Part shown: piece after piece, positions 8,259-14,248 of the stretch
Layout of the letters: every line of letters starts with the position of its first letter
Position numbering within the stretch: the first letter of the stretch is position 1
Source of the DNA: Mucilaginibacter sp.
GTDB lineage: Bacteria; Bacteroidota; Bacteroidia; Sphingobacteriales; Sphingobacteriaceae
Direction: 5' to 3'
NCBI GenBank assembly: GCA_028288315.1
Contig: JAQBNY010000196.1
Location: 1-18,027, forward strand
Length of the DNA: 18,027 nucleotides
Translations under genes and position numbers: made by a program
Notes under the pieces: model-generated
Seen by the model: the letters and a program-made list of their open reading frames with translations, nothing else
Databases searched by the model: none
Told to the model about the DNA's origin: nothing

Positions 8259-8266
8259 CAAAGGTA
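8259..8266 (-). promoter_or_regulatory. Candidate -7 element (TACCTTTG) for the chromate operon
   Basis: TACCTTTG on the minus strand matches the Bacteroidota TAnnTTTG -7 element exactly. It ends six bases before the chosen ATG at 8252, so a transcript from it would be leaderless or nearly so. No good TTTG -33 element is present 19-21 bases upstream, so this remains tentative. Confidence 0.4.
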
Positions 8267-8285
8267 AGATTTATTGTCTCTTCTG

Positions 8286-8462
8286 TTAATAAACCGCTCC
8301 CAAGTAGTTATATCTGAGTACAATAATTCTCTGCGGAAAACTTTTGGTTATAATTATTCCCGAAACAAAGGCAGCACCAGCAATTAGACAAATCCATGTG
8401 CCATCGGTAAAAGCACCCAAGTGCGGAGCTGCCTGTTCAGGATGATCAGGAGCATAAACCAT
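8286..8462 (-). CDS. Small putative membrane protein (58 aa), possibly a gene remnant
   Basis: A short minus-strand frame from an ATG at 8462 to TAA at 8286. It encodes MVYAPDHPEQAAPHLGAF, then a hydrophobic segment (WICLIAGAAFVSGIIIT, about residues 22-39), and a charged tail ending in YNYLGAVY. The composition looks like real protein rather than noise: balanced residues and a clean transmembrane stretch. No ribosome-binding site is seen. A second frame just upstream (ATG near 8500) reads MGSLYYLSINCIWFM and runs into the same place, so the two could be one small gene split by a frameshift. It could also be the end of a decayed transporter gene. It lies upstream of the ChrB-AraC gene on the same strand. 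I do not recognise the family. Confidence 0.35.
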   Translation of the reverse strand: MVYAPDHPEQAAPHLGAFTDGTWICLIAGAAFVSGIIITKSFPQRIIVLRYNYLGAVY

Positions 8463-8507
8463 ATACAGTTAATGCTCAAGTAATATAGGGATCCCATAGC
8501 TTTTAGT

Positions 8508-8684
8508 TTATGAGTGATCCCTTTCTTTATAGCGTTTCCATTTTTCCTGTGCTTCCTTTTGAAGCAATTTGGTGCGTTCTATTGCTATGGCCTGTTCATC
8601 CTTTTCACAAAGGGGGCCTTCTGTTGCCAGATGTGGCATCGCCTTACCGGCATTTTGTAATTTATTTTTATTAGTGGTTAACAT
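8508..8684 (-). CDS. Small charged hypothetical protein (58 aa)
   Basis: A small protein starting MLTTNKNKLQNAGKAMPHLA and ending in a Lys/Glu-rich helix (AIAIERTKLLQKEAQEKWKR, about residues 32-51). I do not recognise it. The start at 8684 is preferred: a longer frame from a TTG at 8729 would begin inside the transcription terminator of the hsp20 gene. The protein has no signal or membrane segment, contains one Cys (PLCEKDEQA), and is predicted to be a soluble, mostly helical peptide. It lies between the hsp20 terminator and a small membrane ORF, on the same strand, and may be stress-linked by neighbourhood only. Confidence 0.55.
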   Translation of the reverse strand: MLTTNKNKLQNAGKAMPHLATEGPLCEKDEQAIAIERTKLLQKEAQEKWKRYKERDHS

Positions 8685-8698
8685 GGCAAATAAATAAA

Positions 8699-8718
8699 GG
8701 CGCTGTTTAAACAGCGCC
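8699..8718 (-). terminator. Intrinsic terminator of hsp20
   Basis: A perfect 20-bp palindrome (GGCGCTGTTT and its complement) follows the Hsp20 stop by 30 bases. On the minus strand it is followed by TTTATTTATTT, giving a GC-capped stem and a T-rich tail. This separates hsp20 from the small genes downstream. Confidence 0.8.
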
Positions 8719-8748
8719 CGGTTAAACAATTGATGACGGGCAAATGGC

Positions 8749-9189
8749 TTACTTTATCTCAATTTGACGGCTGGCCATCTTCGCGTCCTCTTTTTTAGCT
8801 ACATTAATTTTTAGTACGCCATCGGTATATTCGGCCTCAATATTAGCATCATCTGCAGAATCGGGCAATGTAAAAGAGCGTACGAATGATGTATAACTGT
8901 ACTCGCGCTTATTATATGTCCTATCGTTTTCGGTCTGTTCAGTTTGCTTTTCTGCAGATATTGTCAGCATATTGCGATCCAGGTTAATCTTAAAATCTTC
9001 TTTTTTCAAGCCCGGTGCAGCCAATTCAATATGATAATGTCCGTCCGTTTCAGAAATGTTCACGGCCGGCACTCTGGACACCATCCGGTCGGATACAAAG
9101 CTGTCATTAAAAAAGTTTTCAAAAATGTCATTAAAGACAGGGTTTAGAAGTCCACTGTCTTTGCGCTCATTAAATTTTACCAGTGCCAT
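8749..9189 (-). CDS. Small heat shock protein, Hsp20/alpha-crystallin family
   Basis: A 146-residue cytoplasmic holdase chaperone. The N-terminal arm (MALVKFNERKDSGLLNPVFN) with FENFFNDSF is followed by the alpha-crystallin domain from about residue 41: PAVNISETDGHYHIELAAPG, LKKEDFKINLDRNMLTISAE, the EYSYTSFVRSFTLPDSAD strand region, and the hallmark YTDGVLKINVAKKE near residues 126-139. The C-terminal tail has ASRQIEIK with the I-x-I motif used for oligomer assembly. Length is normal. An AAGGAGG Shine-Dalgarno lies 7 bases before the ATG, and a good terminator follows, so it is probably a single-gene unit. No CIRCE element was seen upstream. It would bind unfolding proteins under stress. Confidence 0.95.
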   Translation of the reverse strand: MALVKFNERKDSGLLNPVFNDIFENFFNDSFVSDRMVSRVPAVNISETDGHYHIELAAPGLKKEDFKINLDRNMLTISAEKQTEQTENDRTYNKREYSYTSFVRSFTLPDSADDANIEAEYTDGVLKINVAKKEDAKMASRQIEIK

Positions 9190-9196
9190 AATATAT

Positions 9197-9203
9197 CCTC
9201 CTT
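9197..9203 (-). promoter_or_regulatory. Strong Shine-Dalgarno of hsp20 (AAGGAGG)
   Basis: On the minus strand AAGGAGG precedes the ATG of hsp20 by 7 bases, close to perfect anti-SD pairing. Other genes in this window have weak or no such site, as is usual in Bacteroidota, so this one stands out and fixes the start. Confidence 0.8.
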
Positions 9204-9340
9204 ATAAGACTTAAGCGCCGGAACCATTCCAGCTATCTTACAACAAAAAGGAGTACGCGCTGGTTTGTCATTTTTTACTTTTCTCAAACCAAATATTTAA
9301 ACATTTGTTGAGACTGCCACTCTTTTCGCCGATATCCTAA

Positions 9341-9610
9341 TTACATATTTGGAATTAGCGTTTTGGCCAATTTAAAACTAAAGTTCCATGAGCCGTTCCT
9401 TACCTCAAATATTAGTTCTGCATCCCTCACCGGGAAATGATGCTTTACACATTTGGTAACTTCTTTTTTAACCTGTTGATATATAGAGTGGTAATCTTTC
9501 CCGGTATCCGGCAGATAAATAATGATATGATCCTTATATTCCTCCAGTTCCCAATGAGATGAATACAGACCACGAATGAGCTTCAATATTTTTTCCTGCA
9601 GTATTTCCAT
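9341..9610 (-). CDS. Hypothetical protein (89 aa)
   Basis: I do not recognise this 89-residue protein. It reads MEILQEKILKLIRGLYSSHW, then strand-like IIIYLPDTGKDY, a helix SIYQQVKKEVTKCVKHHF, and strand-like AELIFEVRNGSWNFSFKLAK. That gives an alpha-beta pattern of a small soluble domain with no signal peptide and one Cys. The start at 9610 (ATG, with no clear Shine-Dalgarno) is the only good one. It lies upstream of hsp20 on the same strand with a 150-bp gap, so it probably has its own promoter. The gap of 173 bp on its other side holds nothing recognisable. No function can be assigned. Confidence 0.65.
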   Translation of the reverse strand: MEILQEKILKLIRGLYSSHWELEEYKDHIIIYLPDTGKDYHSIYQQVKKEVTKCVKHHFPVRDAELIFEVRNGSWNFSFKLAKTLIPNM

Positions 9611-9783
9611 CTTATTTGGCTATGGGATGGTATTTATGAATACTAAAAGTAAAAAAACGTATAGCTGCCGCTTAAAGAACCGGGGGCATTCCGGGGTAAA
9701 AGGGTTTAGAGCTTTTAGTTGTAACTATTACAAAAAGGATATGTTTTAAATAGTTGAAAATTCCGGTAAGAAGATTCAATCCC

Positions 9784-9999
9784 TTAATTACAGCATGAAC
9801 CGGCTGATTGTATGGGAGGGCACTTCACCGATCCATAACTACAGAACACACAGCAGTCGCCAGCTAATGGTTTTAAATAAGCATGGCAATATGTACACTC
9901 ATAAAAATACTGACATGCATTGGTTGACATGGCTTCTTCTTTATTTTTACCGCAAACAGGGCAAGTAATTACAGATGTTAAAATGGTTTTATCCTTCAT
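9784..9999 (-). CDS. GDCCVxC domain small Cys-rich protein
   Basis: A 71-residue protein of the GDCCVxC family. The motif GDCCVFCSYGSVKCPPIQ lies at about residues 47-64, preceded by a zinc-ribbon-like CPVCGKNKEE (13-22) and a second pair in YECTYCHAYLKP (33-44). There are eleven Cys in total, including the tail SAGSCCN. Family members are often encoded near heavy-metal resistance genes, and some versions are selenoproteins with Sec in the motif; here the motif positions are all Cys codons. It is probably a small metal- or redox-active cytoplasmic protein. The gene stands alone on the minus strand, with 136 bp to the sulfotransferase gene upstream in the map and 173 bp on the other side. The chromate operon nearby fits a metal-stress theme, but that link is inferred. 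Confidence 0.85.
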   Translation of the reverse strand: MKDKTILTSVITCPVCGKNKEEAMSTNACQYFYECTYCHAYLKPLAGDCCVFCSYGSVKCPPIQSAGSCCN

Positions 10000-10135
10000 T
10001 ATCTAATTTTTTGCATTACGGTTTACTATTGTTCTACTGCTTACCACTTATCTCCTAATCCCCTCAAACGGGAAGGTGCAGGGAAGGGAGCAAGTGTTCA
10101 TGTACTGTAGATGCTGATCTTCTGTTAACTTTTTA

Positions 10136-10963
10136 TCAAAAATATTCTTTTAATTTACATTCCAGTTCATAAGTGGTTTTTAGCAAATTTTTATCTTTAA
10201 TAAACTTATCAATATCAATAACTTCGCTTATAAGCTTTTCTTTAAATACCTTTTTAAAAGCAAAATATTGCAAAGAAAAATTCCATTTATCTTTTAATAT
10301 AGAAAACGCTTCTTTATCGCTACTGTTTAGTAAGTTATAGTTTACTGCAATAAATTTCTCCCGCGGAATAGTTTGCATGTGTTTTAATAATTCGTTACTG
10401 TAAGTAATCCAGATATTTAAATAAAAAGAAGAGAGATTTTCATATAACTTTCTTTCTGTTTGCGCTCTTTTAAACCATCTCCAAATTAGCTTGGAGAACC
10501 ATCCATGAACTAAATCACTCTCCATGTGTTTAAAATCCCGTATTATTAATGAGTTTACCACGGCCTTGTAATCCCGCAACACTACCAGGTAATAAGCATC
10601 AGGTAAAAGTTTACGATAATGCGTTAAAAACAAGCAGGTACGGGGGTCCTTCCAGCCCCACTGTTCATGTATTTTGCTTTTAAGGCTTGTAATGCTTTTT
10701 AATTTCTCTTCCTGATAATAGGAAAGGCTGTTAACCGCCTGGTTAACATATCCAGATTTAGACAGGTTATTGTCTTGTAATACATCTTCATGATATCTGT
10801 AAAAGTCTACATCTTCAAAGTGACCATCTTCGTTTCCTATACCTGAGCCTAAAAGATTATCACCTATATTTAAATGGCATTTGCTGAGCCATTGAGTAAC
10901 AAGTGATGTTCCAGACCGGTGCATACCCGCAATAACCAATATATTTGGCAACTTCTCAGTCAT
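10136..10963 (-). CDS. PAPS-dependent sulfotransferase family protein
   Basis: A 275-residue cytoplasmic sulfotransferase, which moves sulfate from PAPS to an acceptor (often a sugar, lipid or peptide). The 5'-phosphosulfate loop is IAGMHRSGTSLVTQWL (11-26), and the 3'-phosphate motif is VVLRDYKAVVNSL (127-139), with Arg130 and Ser138 as the likely PAPS phosphate contacts. WGWKDPRTC (102-110) is typical for this bacterial subfamily. The second half is helix-rich and Lys/Tyr/Phe-rich, and gives no hint of the acceptor. The ATG overlaps the end of the APS kinase gene by 8 bases, so translation is probably coupled and both act on one pathway. By eye the gene is more AT-rich than the flanking genes, which may reflect transfer. 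No polysaccharide or lipid synthesis genes are adjacent, so the acceptor is unknown. Confidence 0.88.
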   Translation of the reverse strand: MTEKLPNILVIAGMHRSGTSLVTQWLSKCHLNIGDNLLGSGIGNEDGHFEDVDFYRYHEDVLQDNNLSKSGYVNQAVNSLSYYQEEKLKSITSLKSKIHEQWGWKDPRTCLFLTHYRKLLPDAYYLVVLRDYKAVVNSLIIRDFKHMESDLVHGWFSKLIWRWFKRAQTERKLYENLSSFYLNIWITYSNELLKHMQTIPREKFIAVNYNLLNSSDKEAFSILKDKWNFSLQYFAFKKVFKEKLISEVIDIDKFIKDKNLLKTTYELECKLKEYF

Positions 10964-11501
10964 AACGTGATGATATTAAACCCAGGTTACTAACAACAAA
11001 ATCGTATAATTTGCCAGTACTTTCTTTAATACTCAAAATGCCGGAATTAATATACAGATCGGGATTGGTTGGTATATCAAAATTGTCATTAACTCCTGTT
11101 AAATTGAAAACCTTATCAGGATGATCGTCAGCAAGCAGCGCCCTGGCATATAATCCTTTGGTATCCCTTTTTATCAAAGTTTCAATTGAACAATCAATAA
11201 AAACGGTTTTAACATTGTTGTAGCATTGTGTTACTTCATTTCTGATCTCTTCATAAGGGTTTATCGCACTAATCAAAACAATAATTCCATGAGCTGATAG
11301 CTTATCTGCAACAAATGCTAATCTCCGTATATTCTCATTTCTGTCTTCTCTTGAAAAGCCCAGATCCCTGCATAACACCCTTCTATATTCATCACCATCA
11401 ATCATCTCAGCAAGGTAGCCGTCTTTTATTAATTTGTTTTTAACGATGCGGCTTATAGTGGATTTACCAACTCCTGATAACCCACACAATTGAACTATCA
11501 T
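10956..11501 (-). CDS. cysC: Adenylylsulfate (APS) kinase
   Basis: A 181-residue APS kinase that makes PAPS from APS and ATP. Seen in the sequence: P-loop GLSGVGKST (7-15), the DGD motif (35-37) followed by RRVL, then FSREDRNENIRRLA (49-62) with the conserved Arg/Asn, VLISAINPYEEIRN around residues 75-88, and CSIETLIKRDTKGLYARA with the kinase lid, ending in LTGVNDNFDIPTNPDLYIN. It is a stand-alone CysC, not fused to CysN. No ATP sulfurylase or PAPS reductase is in the window, so APS must come from elsewhere in the genome. The overlap with the sulfotransferase gene points to PAPS production for sulfation rather than for assimilation. It is the first gene of the pair; the upstream region carries 41-42 bp tandem repeats. 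Confidence 0.93.
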   Translation of the reverse strand: MIVQLCGLSGVGKSTISRIVKNKLIKDGYLAEMIDGDEYRRVLCRDLGFSREDRNENIRRLAFVADKLSAHGIIVLISAINPYEEIRNEVTQCYNNVKTVFIDCSIETLIKRDTKGLYARALLADDHPDKVFNLTGVNDNFDIPTNPDLYINSGILSIKESTGKLYDFVVSNLGLISSRYD

Positions 11502-11551
11502 AGGCTTTAAACCAAAATAAGCAATAGGTATGTTTTTTAGTAACGGGGTAA

Positions 11552-11681
11552 TACAGCTCAGATTATTACACTATACCTATGTATCAGTTTATTTACAGCT
11601 CAAGTTTTTCACCATATTTATGTATCAATTTATTTACAGCACAAGTTATTTCATCATACCTATGTATCAATTTATTTACAC
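11552..11681. repeat. 41-42 bp imperfect tandem repeat, about three copies
   Basis: Units start near 11573, 11614 and 11656, with a partial unit before (from 11552). Each carries AT(A/T)(C/T)CTATGTATCA-like text followed by (A/G)TTTATTTACAGC and CAAGTT. Spacings are 41 and 42 bases, and the last copy breaks off near 11681. The array lies between the DUF3570 gene stop (11711) and the cysC start (11501), where it could hold a regulatory site or be a 3'-end structure. A 62-codon frame across it is only a result of the repeat. Confidence 0.8.
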
Positions 11682-11710
11682 AGGGGCAATAACCAATATT
11701 TACGAAATCA

Positions 11711-13015
11711 TTATTTAAAACCAAGATTTATGGAAACCACATCTGAAACAAGTCCTACATCCTGCTTATAATGCCCGTATCTTAACTCTAACTCATGTAA
11801 GCTCTGCCAGCCCAGTACGCCCCTTGGTGGCGATATCCGGAACCCGGCTCCAAAAAATTGACTGTTAAATTTTGCATACTCATAATTGCTTGTAAAGTAG
11901 GTTTGCGTTGGGCTATTTTCTTCATATGGTGCAAAATATTTAGCTGCGGTTTGTGTGTAATATCTGTAAAATGGCGATATGGAGAAGAACGGTGATATTT
12001 TGTAAGTAACCTCCATGTTTGCGGTATTAGATTTGCTGCCCCAGCTATCGGTATAATAGCGGTAATAGGAACGCAATATTAAATTGTCTCCCAGAAAATA
12101 GTTGGCCCTGAAACCTAATGGTAATTTAAATCTGGATGATGGCAGCCTTTCTATGGTATCCTTTCCATTTGAAAAATATACCCTGTGAAAGGGAAGGCTT
12201 AACAAACCATTTTGGGTTACTACATCGGCCAAAAACATAACCTGTAACCTGGAGGTTATGATTTGTGAATAAGAGAGCGAGGCTGTATAAGTATTTCTGG
12301 GACTGGTAGGGATACTTACCGTGCTTCCTCCTGAACTCAGTACTGAATTACCGCTGGCAGTTGTTACATACGTTGGGCCGGTAATAACTGGTTGCGGGAT
12401 AAACTCCGATGGATAAATTAATGTAACATGATCAAAGTATCCTTGTAATTTAACCCCAAATTCACCCATTCGGTTAGTAGTTTTAGCCGAGAAATGAAGA
12501 TCGGCACCTAATGATTTATAATTGAACTCGCCTGAATAGTATGTGCCTATACCAAAACTGGTGCCTTTTTTGCTGTTTTCAATGGTCCAGTCTAATGAGG
12601 GATAAACCCTGCTTCCGCCGGTTTTAGATGCGCCTGTTGTTGAAACAAAAGCAGCCGAGGCAGAGGTGTGATGATCAATACCCAAGCCTATTGATAGTGT
12701 GTTTTTATTAAGCGACTCATTCAACCAAACTAGTTTAAGGTCTAATCCGTTTGAAAAATCTGTTACTCTTTCGGTACCTATACCACCCGTTACGGCTGAA
12801 TGGTTACCATTTTGGTTGTAAAAGCTCGAAACCAGGTTTATTTCATCTATGCGTAACCTTCGGGGATTGTAAGTGACTGAATCCCTATCCTCCGGTGTGG
12901 CTAAAGTAAAGCCTGGTTTTAGTTCTATAACAGTATCTTTTTTTGAGACTTGCGCATATGTATGCATCCTGCATATTAGGGAGAACCCCAATACAGATAA
13001 ATATATTTTTTTCAT
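11711..13015 (-). CDS. DUF3570 outer-membrane beta-barrel protein, copy B
   Basis: A 434-residue protein of the DUF3570 family, function unknown. Residues 1-21 form a signal peptide (cleavage near TYA-QVS). The family core begins with RRLRIDEINLVSSFYNQNGN and SAVTGGIGTERVTD (about 51-88), followed by many alternating aromatic strands, e.g. LPLGFRANYFLGDNLILRSY and SPFFSISPFYRYY, and it ends in LELRYGHY and SINLGFK. This looks like an outer-membrane barrel. Compared with copy A (14249-15460), with which it shares about half its residues by eye, it has a longer N-terminal segment and a Ser/Thr/Gly-rich insert (about 215-240). It is the last gene of the operon and follows the DUF4266 lipoprotein gene by 25 bp. 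Possible roles are export or anchoring of the lipoprotein; unproven. Confidence 0.9.
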   Translation of the reverse strand: MKKIYLSVLGFSLICRMHTYAQVSKKDTVIELKPGFTLATPEDRDSVTYNPRRLRIDEINLVSSFYNQNGNHSAVTGGIGTERVTDFSNGLDLKLVWLNESLNKNTLSIGLGIDHHTSASAAFVSTTGASKTGGSRVYPSLDWTIENSKKGTSFGIGTYYSGEFNYKSLGADLHFSAKTTNRMGEFGVKLQGYFDHVTLIYPSEFIPQPVITGPTYVTTASGNSVLSSGGSTVSIPTSPRNTYTASLSYSQIITSRLQVMFLADVVTQNGLLSLPFHRVYFSNGKDTIERLPSSRFKLPLGFRANYFLGDNLILRSYYRYYTDSWGSKSNTANMEVTYKISPFFSISPFYRYYTQTAAKYFAPYEENSPTQTYFTSNYEYAKFNSQFFGAGFRISPPRGVLGWQSLHELELRYGHYKQDVGLVSDVVSINLGFK

Positions 13016-13040
13016 GATCGGAAAGAATCTGAATTAGTTA

Positions 13041-13262
13041 TTAATTGCAACCGCAGCCGCCACCCGTTTTTCCGGCATTGGCGCCTGACGCGCTTTCGCG
13101 GTAAGATTGAAAGTTGAGTTCATTTTTCTCTACCTTACGGTTACTTAAAGCCATTTCAGAATCGTTGATCCGGTTTTTTTGATACTCTTTTAGGTGTACA
13201 CATGAGGTAAGGGATATAACCAGTAACAGGCAGCCTGTTACTTTAATCATCAGATTAGTCAT
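13041..13262 (-). CDS. DUF4266 small lipoprotein, copy B
   Basis: A 73-residue lipoprotein of the DUF4266 family. The signal ends in a lipobox LTSC with Cys21. The mature part reads VHLKEYQKNRINDSEMALSN, then a charged middle, and a tail SYRESASGANAGKTGGGCGCN with a CxC at 70 and 72. The paralogue at 15473-15703 shares the YQKNRxNDSEMxLSxRK block and the SGANxGK(T/S)GGGCGCN tail nearly unchanged, while the middle differs. Strong conservation of the tail suggests it is functional, e.g. a metal or redox site or a modified peptide. It starts 10 bp after the ApbE stop and is followed by its DUF3570 partner. An in-frame ATG at residue 5 is possible as an alternative start. Confidence 0.9.
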   Translation of the reverse strand: MTNLMIKVTGCLLLVISLTSCVHLKEYQKNRINDSEMALSNRKVEKNELNFQSYRESASGANAGKTGGGCGCN

Positions 13263-13272
13263 TTATATAAGA

Positions 13273-14205
13273 TTAGGTAATATTTATATTTTTTGATGTG
13301 TATAGGCGGTCATTATCATCAATCAATATCGCTTCTATATCCTTCATCTGATTAATCATGTCCAAACCCGCATGAACGCCCATAATGGTAACAGGTGTAG
13401 CCATTGCATCGGCTATTTCTGCATTAGTGGTAATGATGGTAACACTTTTAATACCGGTTACCGGAAGCCCTGTACGCGGGTTAATGGTATGGGAGTATTT
13501 TTTACCATCAATCATTATAAATTTTTCGTAGTTACCCGAGGTAGCTACCGCCATTTCAGAAATATTCAGGTAAGAAAATACCTGATGAGAAGCATCAGGA
13601 TTGGCAATGCCAATTGTCCATTTTTTTCCATCGGGTTGCAAGCCCCAGGCGGTAAGGTCTCCAGAGGCATTGACTACACCACTGGTAACGCCCTGCTGCT
13701 TCATTATCAGCTTGGCTCGTTCAGCAGCATATCCTTTACCAATTCCACCAAAACCAATACGCATGCCTGGCTCACGCAAATAAATGGTACAATTTTCTTC
13801 ATCAAGAATAATGTTCCTGTAGTTGATAAGCCTTACCATTTTTTTTGCGGTTTCTTTATCAGGCAGGGCGGTCATTTGCTGATCGAAGTTCCAAAGCCGC
13901 TTGTCAATAGATCCGTAGGTTATATCAAAGGCACCCTGGGTAACTTTTGATATCATGATAGATCGTTTTACCAATTCAAAGGTTTCCCTGCTTACCACTA
14001 TGGGTTTAATACCTGCATTATTGTTTACCTGGTTGGTTTCACTGTCATCACTAAAGGTAGTCAGCAGGCGTTCAATCCGTTTTATTTCTTCTATACCTGC
14101 ATCAATTCTTTCATTAGCCCATTGCTCACTTTCGGCAACCACGCTTAATTCAAAGCGGTTTCCCATCAGCTTACAGCTTCTTTTAAAAATTTGATTATCG
14201 GCCAT
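13273..14205 (-). CDS. apbE: FAD:protein FMN transferase (ApbE family)
   Basis: A 310-residue ApbE family protein, which uses FAD and Mg2+ to attach FMN covalently to Ser/Thr of target proteins. Family motifs seen: CKLMGNRFELSVVA (11-24), QGAFDITYGSI (90-100), GFGGIGKGYAAERA (151-164), VNASGDLTAWG (178-188), SGNYEKF (223-229), HTINPRTGLPV (239-249) and NAEIADAMAT (261-270) with the metal-site Asp/Thr. No signal peptide is present, and an in-frame stop lies just upstream of the ATG, so it appears cytoplasmic, whereas many ApbE proteins are exported. It lies between the two DUF4266-DUF3570 pairs, 43 bp after copy A of DUF3570. No FMN_bind-type substrate is encoded in the window; the DUF4266 proteins are candidate clients. 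Confidence 0.94.
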   Translation of the reverse strand: MADNQIFKRSCKLMGNRFELSVVAESEQWANERIDAGIEEIKRIERLLTTFSDDSETNQVNNNAGIKPIVVSRETFELVKRSIMISKVTQGAFDITYGSIDKRLWNFDQQMTALPDKETAKKMVRLINYRNIILDEENCTIYLREPGMRIGFGGIGKGYAAERAKLIMKQQGVTSGVVNASGDLTAWGLQPDGKKWTIGIANPDASHQVFSYLNISEMAVATSGNYEKFIMIDGKKYSHTINPRTGLPVTGIKSVTIITTNAEIADAMATPVTIMGVHAGLDMINQMKDIEAILIDDNDRLYTSKNINIT

Positions 14206-14248
14206 AGTTATAAATTAAAAACGCCCTAAAATTGAGTTGCCAGGCTGT

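Noticed and set aside
8685..8729. N-terminal extension (MFNRALFKQRLYLFA) of the small charged protein
   Set aside because: It begins with TTG and runs through the hsp20 terminator palindrome; the ATG at 8684 is the better start.
11552..11681. CRISPR array
   Set aside because: Copies are adjacent and imperfect with no unique spacers between exact repeats, and no cas genes are near.
11530..11718. 62-codon plus-strand frame over the tandem repeats
   Set aside because: The protein is only the translation of the 41-42 bp repeat (repeated YVSVYLQ/MYQFIYS text) and has no gene features.
13372..13950. 192-codon plus-strand frame opposite apbE
   Set aside because: Composition is that of an antisense shadow; ApbE motifs cover the whole minus strand region.
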